A stretch of DNA of 64,000 bases from Clostridium lundense DSM 17049 (lineage in GTDB: Bacteria; Bacillota; Clostridia; Clostridiales; Clostridiaceae), in assembly GCF_000619945.1 (NCBI RefSeq), contig NZ_JHVC01000015.1, forward strand, positions 1 through 64,000. The letters are read 5' to 3'. This document shows positions 52,617 through 61,985 of this stretch, piece by piece. Numbering within the stretch: the stretch's first letter is position 1; every line of letters begins with the position of its first letter. The translations under genes were made by a program, and so were the position numbers. Below the pieces are notes generated by a model. It was given only the letters and a program-made list of their open reading frames with translations, did no database searches and was not told the DNA's origin.

Positions 52617-54809
52617 TTATAAACAAAGTTCTTGTAATACTTTTGTAATATCAGCTAAAGAATTTACAATTATATCTGGCTGGATACTACTTTTACTAAT
52701 GTCACTCTTTTGTGTTTCTCCACTTAATACTAATATTGATAAAACATCACTATCATTAGTTACTGCTATATCTGTATATAATCTATCTCCAACAATAGCA
52801 ATTTCATTTTCTTTATACCCAGTTTTTTCAATTATATATTCTAATGTATAATGAGAAGGTTTACCAAAGAATTCTGGAAATCTATTAGTTGAACTTTCAA
52901 TTAACCTTGCCACAGATCCGCAGTCAGGAATAAGAGTATTCCCTTCCATAGGACAATTTAAATCTGGATTAATTCCTAAATATATTTTTCCATTTCTTAT
53001 AAAATTACATGCTTTTTCAAGCTTTTCATAAGTAAGGCTTGTATCAAATCCAATTATTACAATATCAGGATTTTCATCATCAAAATTTATATTATATTTT
53101 CTAAATTCATCTAGCAAAGATTTTGTTCCAACAACATATACACTTTTTCCTTCATAATTTTCCTTTAAATATTTTATTATAACATGGCTAGAAATCATCA
53201 TTTGATTAGATTTAATTATTATATTCATATTCTTTAATTTATTTATATAGCTTTCTTGACTCTTTGATGAATTATTTGTAAAAAAATAATACTTCCTATT
53301 GGTTTTATTTACCGTTTTTAGAAATTCTGGTGTAAAATCAAATAAATCTTTTCCTAAGTAAATAGTTCCATCCATATCTAAAATAAAACATTTAATATTA
53401 TTTATCTTTTCCTTTATATATTTATTGTTTAATTCTATATATGAGGTCTGTTCATACTCAAAATAATCTGCTATTTTAGTTGCCATCTTATCCACAATTC
53501 CTAAATCCCATAATAATTGCAATAAAGTATAACGATTTCTTACTTCTTTAGCTACTAGTATGCTTTCTTTAATCATTTCATAGTCAACACCTACTTGATT
53601 TGGATTAATTGGTGCGTTTAATGATGTTAAAATATCTTCTATCGCTTTAACACTAGGCAATGATTCTTTTATAACCCTTGTAATTTCAGCCCAATGTTCC
53701 TCTATTTTCTTAATTCTTTTACCATGAATAACCTTTGAATTTTTCTTTGTTTTACTTTCTAGTTGTATAACTCCATTTGCAGCACAACCATAACTTTCTC
53801 TCATCTTTTCTTCCCATGTCTTTTGATCATAACTTCCTACAATTTCTACAGCTTTTTTAAAATCTATTTCTTCCTTTAATAGCATTTCATATAATTTTAT
53901 AACGGCTACAGTCCCTATACCAACCTTTATTCCATGTAATACTGGTTTTCTTCCCCGAAATAAAAATTTCATTTCCCAGTAGTGTGAAATATGATGTTCA
54001 CTTCCAGATGCTGGCCTTGAATTTCCAACAAAACTCATAGCAATTCCAGTTCCTATTAAAGCTTCTGTAATATTACTTATTGCCTCTTTTGAACGACACA
54101 TTACTTTGTCTGCACTTTCAACTACCTTCCTTATAGATCTTTCAACCATTTTAACTATTTCTTTACAATAATATTCTCCATTTATAATATTAGATATCTT
54201 CCAGTCACATAGGCAGGTATATTTGCCTAAAATATCACCTAATCCTGCTGTTATCATGTTCATTGGAGCTTTTGACAAAACATTTATATCAGCTATAATG
54301 GCTGTTGGAACATGTGTATCATATGTTGTTTTTAAATTATTAACTATAAGTGCTGCTCCAACTGATGCAAATCCGTCCATGGAAGGTGCTGTAGCTACAA
54401 TAATATAATTTATTTTTAATTTATAACTGATATATTTACACATATCATTAATTGTTCCAGTACCAACTCCAATTATAAGATCATAATTATCTTCCATGGA
54501 AAGTTGTATTTTCATTATACTTTCTTCATTGGGTACAACCTCTTCTTTATCTAATACTATCTTATTTATCTTAATATTTGCTAAATAAAATTCCTCTTCA
54601 ATTTGTTTTCCAGCTGCTGCATATGTATTCTTATCTGCAACCATAAATATTTTCTTGTAAGATTTTTTTTCAATAAACTCAGGTATTTTTTTTATAGCGT
54701 CCTCTGATATTTCTACATACTCTAAGGCTGTTTTATGATTTTTTCCACAAGAACAAAAGAAATCATGATGTAAATAATCTGATATAGAATTTATCTCCAC
54801 ATTAATCAT
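52617..54809 (-). CDS. AraM-AraL fusion: glycerol-1-phosphate dehydrogenase plus HAD phosphatase
   Basis: 730 residues. The N-terminal 450 residues are an AraM/EgsA-type sn-glycerol-1-phosphate dehydrogenase: NAD-binding GVGTGTIND (114-122), TAPSMDGFAS (140-149), and metal-site residues around Asp192 (GLGDILGKYT), the SGSEHHISHYWE segment (His272/273) and His292. The C-terminal 260 residues are a HAD-IIA (NagD/AraL) phosphatase with DMDGT (478-482), TNNSS (511-515), Lys650 and GDRLYTDI (674-681). In Bacillus subtilis araL and araM are separate neighbours in the ara operon; here they are one chain. The ATG at 54809 has AAGGATGG upstream. Confidence 0.9.
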   Translation of the reverse strand: MINVEINSISDYLHHDFFCSCGKNHKTALEYVEISEDAIKKIPEFIEKKSYKKIFMVADKNTYAAAGKQIEEEFYLANIKINKIVLDKEEVVPNEESIMKIQLSMEDNYDLIIGVGTGTINDMCKYISYKLKINYIIVATAPSMDGFASVGAALIVNNLKTTYDTHVPTAIIADINVLSKAPMNMITAGLGDILGKYTCLCDWKISNIINGEYYCKEIVKMVERSIRKVVESADKVMCRSKEAISNITEALIGTGIAMSFVGNSRPASGSEHHISHYWEMKFLFRGRKPVLHGIKVGIGTVAVIKLYEMLLKEEIDFKKAVEIVGSYDQKTWEEKMRESYGCAANGVIQLESKTKKNSKVIHGKRIKKIEEHWAEITRVIKESLPSVKAIEDILTSLNAPINPNQVGVDYEMIKESILVAKEVRNRYTLLQLLWDLGIVDKMATKIADYFEYEQTSYIELNNKYIKEKINNIKCFILDMDGTIYLGKDLFDFTPEFLKTVNKTNRKYYFFTNNSSKSQESYINKLKNMNIIIKSNQMMISSHVIIKYLKENYEGKSVYVVGTKSLLDEFRKYNINFDDENPDIVIIGFDTSLTYEKLEKACNFIRNGKIYLGINPDLNCPMEGNTLIPDCGSVARLIESSTNRFPEFFGKPSHYTLEYIIEKTGYKENEIAIVGDRLYTDIAVTNDSDVLSILVLSGETQKSDISKSSIQPDIIVNSLADITKVLQELCL

Positions 54810-55136
54810 TCATAACCATCCTTTGACATGTTTATTTTTTCTATAACATACATATTTATACTTATATTATAAGTATGGCTTAAATTCCATGTCAACCAAG
54901 GCACTGACTAGTTTATTAATATGTTAACCACTATAAAGTTAATATTTTGGCTCTTTTAATAAGCATAACTTTTCTTAAAAAATTCTTCTTTTTAAATTTA
55001 TTAATATTTTAATTTCTTAATATAAATTTTATTTAAGATATATTCTCTTATAAAATACTTCTTATAATAAAACCATCAGTTAAATTTATACAATTAGTTT
55101 TAGTCTCTATTATTTTATAACTAATAAATTATAAAT

Positions 55137-55212
55137 TTTATTAATAAATATTAATTGAATTTATTAATAAAACCCATTTATTGAATTAATATTAAATTTA
55201 TTTATTAATTAA
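55137..55212. repeat. AT-rich palindromic repeats in the divergent ara/lacI promoter region
   Basis: The perfect 12-base palindrome TTTATTAATAAA occurs at 55137-55148 and 55160-55171, 23 bases apart, with a near copy at 55201-55212. Looser TTTATTAAT copies lie at about 54912 and 54996. Spacing near two helical turns suits a LacI-type dimer pair, but base composition alone favours such words. The rest of 54810-55272 is AT-rich with no ORF. Confidence 0.35.
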
Positions 55213-55272
55213 CTGTTTGTCTTTTTTATTTCCATTTTGTATACTAAAAGTAAAGGAAAGGAAGTGGTTTGC

Positions 55273-56370
55273 TTGACATCTTACCGTAAAATAACAACAA
55301 AGGATATTGCTGATTATGCTGGTGTTTCACAATCAACTGTTTCTATGGTATTAAATAATAGACCAGACGTTTCTTTTTCTTATGAAACAAGAGAAAAGGT
55401 TCTTTACGCAGCAAAAGTTTTAGGATATGAAAAAAATAGTAAAAATAAATTATGCACTGAAAAAGTATTATCTAAACTTATTATAATAATGTGTCCTTCT
55501 CTTTCTAATTTATATTATACTATGCTTATACATTCAATTACTGAACAAGCAAACAAATGTGGATATTCTATATTTATAGCTCCTACAATGAGAAATTCTA
55601 AACTTGAAAAGCATTATTTAAATATGTATTCAGGATTTAAGGTAGCAGGAATTATTTATTTATATCAATCTACTTTAATATCTCAAATAAAGGAACTGTC
55701 TTCCTCAACTCCTATTGTTTTAATTAGCGATAAAAATGAAAGCCTCAATTTAGATTCTGTTGAGTTAAACAGTCATAAAACAGGATATATTATAGGAGAA
55801 CATATCTTATCACTTGGACATAAAAAAGTGGCTTATGTTTCTACTCCATTACTTCAACATGAAATTCCTAGAATTCAAAGGCTTAATGGGTTGAAAAAAA
55901 GTTTTTTGGATCATAATGTTGATATTAATAATATTATAGTAAGAAATGAAGATTTGAAAAACGTTACCAAATATCCATTAGATAAAACTGAATACTTAAC
56001 AGGTTACAATTTAACTAAACAATTATTAAATGAAAGAAAAGACATGACAGCTTTTATTGGTACTAATGATATGGTTGCTATTGGAATTATTGATGCTTTA
56101 TCAGAAATGAAATATAAAATTCCAAATGATTTTTCAGTTTGTGGATTCGATAATACTTTATTGTCCTCCTTGCATAAAATATCCTTAACCACTATAGATC
56201 ATGCTATAGAAGACAAAGGAGGGGAAGCTGTTAATATTATATTGAAAAAATTAAATAGTAAATCCTACTCAAATACACAAAATAGATCTTGTATTATGAG
56301 ACTTGAATATGAACCTTTTTTAGTCCAAAGAAATAGTACTAGTATTGCACGAACTATAGATATTTCTTAA
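55273..56370 (+). CDS. LacI-family regulator divergent from the ara genes
   Basis: 365 residues. LacI helix-turn-helix (TTKDIADYAGVSQSTVSMVL) at the N terminus, then a periplasmic-binding-like sensor (IIIMCPSLSNLYYTMLIHSI; FIGTNDMVAIGIIDAL; VCGFDNTLLSSLHKISLTTI). The start is TTG at 55273, 8 bases after AGGAAAGGAAG; the longer TTG reading from 55237 has no ribosome site. It is divergent from the AraM-AraL and araB genes and likely regulates them with an arabinose-type effector. Confidence 0.85.
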   Translation: MTSYRKITTKDIADYAGVSQSTVSMVLNNRPDVSFSYETREKVLYAAKVLGYEKNSKNKLCTEKVLSKLIIIMCPSLSNLYYTMLIHSITEQANKCGYSIFIAPTMRNSKLEKHYLNMYSGFKVAGIIYLYQSTLISQIKELSSSTPIVLISDKNESLNLDSVELNSHKTGYIIGEHILSLGHKKVAYVSTPLLQHEIPRIQRLNGLKKSFLDHNVDINNIIVRNEDLKNVTKYPLDKTEYLTGYNLTKQLLNERKDMTAFIGTNDMVAIGIIDALSEMKYKIPNDFSVCGFDNTLLSSLHKISLTTIDHAIEDKGGEAVNIILKKLNSKSYSNTQNRSCIMRLEYEPFLVQRNSTSIARTIDIS

Positions 56371-56372
56371 AT

Positions 56373-56408
56373 AATCTTCCGCTACTCTAAAATTTTTAGC
56401 GGAAGATT
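56373..56408 (+). terminator. hairpin after the LacI-type gene
   Basis: AATCTTCCGCT pairs with AGCGGAAGATT around a 14-base loop. The T-run is delayed (ACTTTTTTA), and an AGCGGAA direct repeat follows. It can serve both converging genes. Confidence 0.65.
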
Positions 56409-56437
56409 AGCGGAAAGTACTACTTTTTTACACAACC

Positions 56438-57292
56438 TCAAAACTCATTTTCATATCTTTTGAAAAATTCATAATATGTACGCACATTTTCCAATTCTGT
56501 CCACTTTTTCACATCAACTGGATCTTCATCAAGATCATATATCTTTGCTCCACGCATAGCAAGCAGAAATGGCGAATGTGTTGATATAATAAATTGACAT
56601 CCTAAAAATCGTGCAGAATCCTCAATAAATTTCATTAATTCCATCTGACGTTTTGGAGAAAGGCTATTTTCAGGTTCATCCAATATATATAGGCCATTTT
56701 CACCAATTTTTTCGATAAAATATCGAAATGCACTTTCTCCATTTGAATACTCTCTCACATTATCCATCAATTCATTTCTCACAAACCGTGATTGCGTTTT
56801 ACTTCTAGCAGTATTCACTTTTTTTAGTTGCTCATAATCTGCTATAGATTTCATTTGGAAACGAGAATATTTCGCATCCAAATATTCTTCAAAAAGTTTT
56901 TCTCGTTTTTGGTCAATTCCTTCGTTGAGGTTACGGATATTCAACATATAATCAAATACATCATCACTTGTTATAATTCTGCTATTTTTAGGTATATCCT
57001 CTTTAAGCTGCATCTTACACATATTAATATAGTCCGAATAGAAATTAGATTTATTATAAATAGAATCTCGATTAACTTCTGTCTTTTCTGCTATCACATT
57101 TAATGCCGTTGATTTTCCTGAACCATTCCCACCATATAAAATGGTAACTGGCTCAAAATCAATTCTTTCAAAACCATGTTTTGATAGTATCTTAAATGGA
57201 TAAAAGGAATCATAGCATGTTCTTTTTTCCTCTATTAAAAAATCAAATTCCATATCATCATTTGGAAATGTAAAAACATTTAAATAAACCAT
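56438..57292 (-). CDS. stand-alone AAA/ABC-type ATPase (OLD-like)
   Basis: 284 residues. Walker A GGNGSGKST (54-62), a coiled helical insert, Walker B with YILDEPENSLSP and a switch histidine in STHSPFLLAM; no membrane domain. This is the AAA_21/OLD-like predicted ATPase class. The start is the ATG at 57292 with GAGGAAG six bases upstream. Some relatives belong to defence or toxin systems, but no nuclease or partner gene is adjacent, so no defence role can be claimed. It is alone between convergent and divergent neighbours. Confidence 0.8.
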   Translation of the reverse strand: MVYLNVFTFPNDDMEFDFLIEEKRTCYDSFYPFKILSKHGFERIDFEPVTILYGGNGSGKSTALNVIAEKTEVNRDSIYNKSNFYSDYINMCKMQLKEDIPKNSRIITSDDVFDYMLNIRNLNEGIDQKREKLFEEYLDAKYSRFQMKSIADYEQLKKVNTARSKTQSRFVRNELMDNVREYSNGESAFRYFIEKIGENGLYILDEPENSLSPKRQMELMKFIEDSARFLGCQFIISTHSPFLLAMRGAKIYDLDEDPVDVKKWTELENVRTYYEFFKRYENEF

Positions 57293-57537
57293 TATCATCT
57301 TCCTCATCATAACATTATATGGGTAATCTTCCTATAATATTATACTTAAAATACATGATACCATGCAAGTTAAACTCTAATGTATCAAAGTGAAAATAAG
57401 TTAAGAGGAGCCCTAAAATATATAAATTTTCTAATTTAATGTTATGTCATCAAGAACATAGCATTTCCGTAAATTAAAGCACATCCTTTACTCCCTTAAC
57501 ATATTATGCTATAAAGCCTGTGAAAGGAAAGAATAAT

Positions 57538-59145
57538 ATGTATAAGACAAATCCTTATTGTGTTAACACTCCAATGTATAGCTTATACTCTATGTGTAAC
57601 TCATGTCCTTACTGCATTAATATAGCAATGTATAACTCGAACTTATCGAGGCAATTTACTAATTATGCAAATGATGAGGATAGAACTATAATAAATTTTA
57701 TTTCAATATTAAATAGCAGAGGTTTTATTGTCCAGGAAGGAAGATTAAGCTATATAGATATACTAAAGCTGTGCAGTGAAGGCAAAGTTGACAATTGTTT
57801 AGGAAACAACGTAGGTGCTCCATATGCAGTTTGCTTGCTTCCACCAGCTCCCAACCAAGATCCCTCAGAAGGGCAGGCGCCTCCCATAGGATATAATCCT
57901 GATAACCCCAGTAACTATCCAGCCAATATAGACTATCTAACACCAGGATTTGCCTCTAAGCTGCGACCTGACGAGGCTATTGTATTAATTGGAATGACAC
58001 CTCCTCCTGCATTATATTATAGTTTCCGAAGCTATCTAGGATTTGTTCCAAATAAACCAGAAAAAGACTACAGCGAGTATATTACAGCTGGTAATGATTA
58101 TACTGGCTTTTATCATCTAATCTTTGCCAGTCTAGGTGATCAATTAAATAATTATAACCTGTGGACTGATAATACTCCCAAAGGAGCACCTGGAAATGCT
58201 TTTAACAGCTCTACAATTATCATTAGTACTGCTGACAGGAACATAAACAAACAAATCCGTAATTCTCTAAGTATAGCTGGATATAGCCAAGATATTATGA
58301 ATGATGACAATATCCCTATTGAACTAGTTAACATGGGACTAGAAGCTAGAAAGGATACCTTCACATTTATGATGAGGATTGCATTATGGGCACAGCAAAA
58401 TATAGGCAACCAATATCTTAATAATATCCATAAATTTATTAAGGTATTACGCATTACACCTAAAATTCCCCTTCCTAATCTAACTCCATGGCAGGTACCA
58501 ACCCTTAAAATCAGGGAAACAGGTATTAGTGAATACCAGGTTGTTCCTAACTGCAGAAATGACTTTGACCACCTTCGAAATGAGATTATTAAAAAATATG
58601 GAGGTACAGAATACGATCATGTAGATCTGGATTTAACTATGGGGATTCCTGATAATTATAATGCTATATTGCGAGATATTAATGTTTATGGAGATAACAG
58701 AGATGCGGTGTATTTTAAAACAGAGAATTTTCAATTAACAAGTGATGATGATTTTGTGATAGTATATGGCATCAATCACGAACGAACGGGAAAATCAATA
58801 TATTCCAATGCAAGTTTTTACGGGGCAGAGCTTTTTAATGGAGTTGCTGGAGCTTTCAGTACAGTTCAATTTCCAGATACCGCCTTAGAATTTTTCCCTG
58901 AAGGATATGAAAACGCTGGATACTATTATGCATATAAAATGGCAAGAAAAGCTGATGAAGACAATGTTGTTATCATACCTTACAGCACAGGAAATCCTCT
59001 AGGAAAGGCATACGGAGTAGATAATAATCAAGACGTTCTTATAACATTTAGAGTTTATCTGGATAAAACAGCTATGGTTGGACCATATATCTTTGATATT
59101 ATCTGGGACCGCGTAATCCTTTTTACAAAAAAGAAAAAACCTTGA
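57538..59145 (+). CDS. large conserved-looking protein of unknown function
   Basis: 535 residues, not recognised. The N-terminal 40 residues are rich in Tyr, Met, Asn and Cys, with an internal repeat (PYCVNTPMYS, PYCINIAMYN) and CNSC/PYC clusters. A Pro-rich linker follows (about 110-140), then a long soluble domain with RPDEAIVLIGMTPPPALYYS, FASLGDQLNNYNLW and FKTENFQLTSDDDFVIVYG. There is no signal peptide or membrane helix; the tail is KKKKP. AGGAAAG precedes the ATG at 57538. Enzyme or structural (for example spore) roles are both open. Confidence 0.7.
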   Translation: MYKTNPYCVNTPMYSLYSMCNSCPYCINIAMYNSNLSRQFTNYANDEDRTIINFISILNSRGFIVQEGRLSYIDILKLCSEGKVDNCLGNNVGAPYAVCLLPPAPNQDPSEGQAPPIGYNPDNPSNYPANIDYLTPGFASKLRPDEAIVLIGMTPPPALYYSFRSYLGFVPNKPEKDYSEYITAGNDYTGFYHLIFASLGDQLNNYNLWTDNTPKGAPGNAFNSSTIIISTADRNINKQIRNSLSIAGYSQDIMNDDNIPIELVNMGLEARKDTFTFMMRIALWAQQNIGNQYLNNIHKFIKVLRITPKIPLPNLTPWQVPTLKIRETGISEYQVVPNCRNDFDHLRNEIIKKYGGTEYDHVDLDLTMGIPDNYNAILRDINVYGDNRDAVYFKTENFQLTSDDDFVIVYGINHERTGKSIYSNASFYGAELFNGVAGAFSTVQFPDTALEFFPEGYENAGYYYAYKMARKADEDNVVIIPYSTGNPLGKAYGVDNNQDVLITFRVYLDKTAMVGPYIFDIIWDRVILFTKKKKP

Positions 59146-59192
59146 GTATAATAAAAACAATTAATTATGAATAATAACTACAAATAAATTAA

Positions 59193-59218
59193 AATCCCGA
59201 ATTTTAAAATTCGGGATT
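59193..59218. terminator. shared terminator between convergent genes
   Basis: AATCCCGAATTTTAAAATTCGGGATT is close to a perfect palindrome; the minus-strand side continues TTTAATTT. It separates the unknown plus-strand gene from ohyA. Confidence 0.8.
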
Positions 59219-59247
59219 CTAATCAAATTATCTAATTGTAAATATCA

Positions 59248-61041
59248 TTAAATAATTCCATATTCTTTTAATAACTTTTCAATGTCTGTTCCTGCTACTT
59301 GTTTTAAAATTTTACGTTTAGCCATTGGTGGTAAATCAAGTTCTGGTTTTTCTCCATCTAATAAACATACACCTGCATTTAATAAATAACGGATATCATA
59401 TCTTGAAGAAAATACCTCAGGAACTCCTTTTTCAACTCCAGTTAAAACATATACTGCTTCCATAGCTGTACGTCCTGAATATTCTATAGTAAATACAGTA
59501 TCACGGCCTGGATCATCCAATGTTTCAGCAAATTGTCCAAGGAAAGCAAAGTTTACTGCATTCTTTGGTACAACATATGGACGATCTCCAGCTGCACGAG
59601 GCATAAATTGAGATGTTATAAATGGCATCATAACAGGAACTGCACTACATGATCCTGCTAATTCTTCAATTTTATCTGTAGGAACTCCTATATGATATAA
59701 CCATTCTTCTGTGATTTCCTTACCAGTACAATCTCTCATAGGCTTTTTAATATAATCTCCAGGAACATCAGAGAATAAACCATATACCCAAACTAGAACA
59801 TCTTTTTCTGGTTGTCCATAATATTGTTCTTGACGGTTTATTGTCCAACTCATCAACCATGAAGAGTCAAGTGCTGTAACTATTCCGCCTGTTACAGTAC
59901 GTCCACCATATGGTGAACGTTTTGTAATTTTTTCAATGTACTCAGGAACACGTTCATCATGACAAGTCACTGTACAAGATTCCCAATTAGATTTTTCTGT
60001 ATCTGTACAAAATTTATCTGGATTTCCAAATTCATCCGATTGGGCTGCTATGTTCCTCCATAACTTCCAGCACCCTTTTGGTTCTCTATTAAATGGTGCT
60101 GGAGTGTTGTCATCACCATATCCTGAACCTTCAGTCATAGAACCATTAGTGATAAATACTAAGTCGTTTTCTGTTAAATCAATAGAGATATCCTTTCCAG
60201 TTTTATCTGTTGCAGCTATTCTCTTTGCAACCTTTTTATCATCTGAAATTGAAAACTCAACGTTATCAACAGTAACTCCATATTCAAATTTAGCACCATG
60301 GTCTTCTAAATATTTAACCATAGGTTTTACAAATGAAGTGTATTGATCATGTCTTGAAAATTGTAAGGCAGAAAGATCTGGTAAACCTCCAACATGGTGG
60401 ATGAAACGATTCATATATAATTTCATTTCTAAAGCACTATGCCAGTTCTCAAAAGCGAACATTGTTCTCCAATATGTCCAAAAATCAGTATTTAAAAGTT
60501 CTTCAGAAAGAACATCTTCGATAGATTTATTTTGAAGTTCTTCATCTGTTGTGCTTACGAAAGCAGCTAATTCTTTTGCCAAGTCTTGACCCAAATTAAA
60601 TTTTCCATTGTCATAGCGCACACCTTGGTTTTTAGTAATACGACAATTGCTAAAGTTTGGATCATCGTAGTTTGTATAATAAAGATGATCTAACACAGTC
60701 ATACTAGGATCTTCTGTAGATGGTAATGAACTAAACAAGCTCCATAAAACCTCAAAACACTGACCCATTTCACGTCCGCCACGTGCTACATAATTCATAT
60801 TTTGACGAACCTCTCCGTCTAAAGATCCACCAGGAATGTCCAATTGTTCTAAGAAGGTAATCTTGCTGCCATCCATGTGAGCATCACGAATTAAAAAACA
60901 ACCAGCAGCTAAAGCTGCAATTCCAGTACCTATTAAATAAGCTTTTTTATCCTCAATTCCTTTAGGTTTCCTTGCATTTACTAAAGCATGATAAGTTCCA
61001 TGTGTAAGTGTAAGTCTATCATCATGTGTTTTTAATTTCAT
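59248..61041 (-). CDS. ohyA: oleate hydratase
   Basis: 597 residues, FAD-dependent fatty acid hydratase (myosin-cross-reactive antigen family). FAD-binding GTGIAALAAG (38-47), DIPGGSLDG (68-76), NYVARGGREMGQCFEVLWSL and RPYVVPKNAVNFAFLGQFAE are characteristic. It adds water to oleate to give 10-hydroxystearate, detoxifying host or environmental unsaturated fatty acids. GGGAGGGG precedes the ATG. Upstream lies a TetR gene on the same strand and then a secreted lipase. Confidence 0.96.
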   Translation of the reverse strand: MKLKTHDDRLTLTHGTYHALVNARKPKGIEDKKAYLIGTGIAALAAGCFLIRDAHMDGSKITFLEQLDIPGGSLDGEVRQNMNYVARGGREMGQCFEVLWSLFSSLPSTEDPSMTVLDHLYYTNYDDPNFSNCRITKNQGVRYDNGKFNLGQDLAKELAAFVSTTDEELQNKSIEDVLSEELLNTDFWTYWRTMFAFENWHSALEMKLYMNRFIHHVGGLPDLSALQFSRHDQYTSFVKPMVKYLEDHGAKFEYGVTVDNVEFSISDDKKVAKRIAATDKTGKDISIDLTENDLVFITNGSMTEGSGYGDDNTPAPFNREPKGCWKLWRNIAAQSDEFGNPDKFCTDTEKSNWESCTVTCHDERVPEYIEKITKRSPYGGRTVTGGIVTALDSSWLMSWTINRQEQYYGQPEKDVLVWVYGLFSDVPGDYIKKPMRDCTGKEITEEWLYHIGVPTDKIEELAGSCSAVPVMMPFITSQFMPRAAGDRPYVVPKNAVNFAFLGQFAETLDDPGRDTVFTIEYSGRTAMEAVYVLTGVEKGVPEVFSSRYDIRYLLNAGVCLLDGEKPELDLPPMAKRKILKQVAGTDIEKLLKEYGII

Positions 61042-61130
61042 TGTTATTCCCCTCCCTTGATTTTGTGAATACTTATTATCTGTAAGATCTCTATAAATCT
61101 ATAATATAGTTTTTTTGTGTCTTTTTCATT

Positions 61131-61182
61131 AGATAAACAAACTGCGGTGCTCGAAATTTGAACACCGCAGTTTATTTATCTA
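61131..61182 (-). terminator. terminator between tetR and ohyA
   Basis: Arms AAACTGCGGTG and CACCGCAGTTT extend by a further AGATAA-type outer pairing, giving one of the strongest stems in the window. It ends the tetR transcript before ohyA, so ohyA must use its own promoter in 61042-61130. Confidence 0.8.
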
Positions 61183-61239
61183 ATTTTTAGGCATTTATAT
61201 CAAAATGTCTGAAAAAAAGGAATCTCCTATTGCTTTTTA

Positions 61240-61809
61240 CTAGACATGATTTAAATCAGCACTTCGCTTAAGGGACAATTCGATGTTTCCATTGAAGAGC
61301 TGTCCAATTCGTCTAACGATAGTATCAGGGTCCTCCTTCATTCCAGTAGCAATCCAGTGTAGTACCATTTCAGTGAGGGCACACTGATAAAAGGAAGCAA
61401 TCAGTTTTCTATCTCCCAAAGAAGCTGAGATACCATCGCTCACTTTTTCAATATACCGAATCATCACATTTCCTGATACATTATATATATAATTCACTAG
61501 TTCTTCTCTCTGCATGGAATTATATATATGATAAATAGCTGTTTTGTTTTCTAAAGCAAATCTGGCAGCTACAATAAAACTCTCCTCCCAGGAAAGTGTA
61601 TCATTATATTCATCAATTACTGTCTGAAGTTCTGTTTGAAATATCTCTGACAAAAGTGCATATATGTCTGTGTAGTAATAATAAAAAGTATTTCTATTTA
61701 TCTCACATGCTGTAGCAATATCTTTAACTGTTATCTTGCTAAGTGGATGCTCATTCAGCATCTTTATAAATACCTGACGAATCATTTTTCTGGTATATTG
61801 CTGAGCCAA
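61240..61809 (-). CDS. TetR-family regulator
   Basis: 189 residues. N-terminal helix-turn-helix (KITVKDIATACEINRNTFYYYY) and an all-helical C-terminal ligand domain of the TetR_C type. The start is TTG at 61809 behind GGGGGTGG. Its position before ohyA, in a cluster with a lipase, suggests control of fatty acid detoxification by fatty acids or acyl-CoA. That is inference; many TetR genes act elsewhere. Confidence 0.85.
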   Translation of the reverse strand: MAQQYTRKMIRQVFIKMLNEHPLSKITVKDIATACEINRNTFYYYYTDIYALLSEIFQTELQTVIDEYNDTLSWEESFIVAARFALENKTAIYHIYNSMQREELVNYIYNVSGNVMIRYIEKVSDGISASLGDRKLIASFYQCALTEMVLHWIATGMKEDPDTIVRRIGQLFNGNIELSLKRSADLNHV

Positions 61810-61985
61810 CTTGCCACCCCCTTTAATGCTTTATCTATATTCAAAATTATAACACAGGGTAAGTTATTTTTAAATAATCCATCATCATATGATTTATTAT
61901 AATTCTCAGCCCTTTATAAAACAGCTGTTATCTAATCTGTCGACATACCCAATAATCAACAATTTCTTAATATCAAATTTTTTAA

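Noticed and set aside
54810..55272. AT-rich repeated region as a replication origin
   Set aside because: No DnaA-box cluster or origin-type gene neighbours; a divergent promoter region explains it better.
56438..59145. Possible defence island formed by the OLD-like ATPase and the unknown 535-residue protein
   Set aside because: The genes are divergent with separate control regions, and no nuclease, reverse transcriptase, toxin or integrase is nearby, so nothing supports a defence system.
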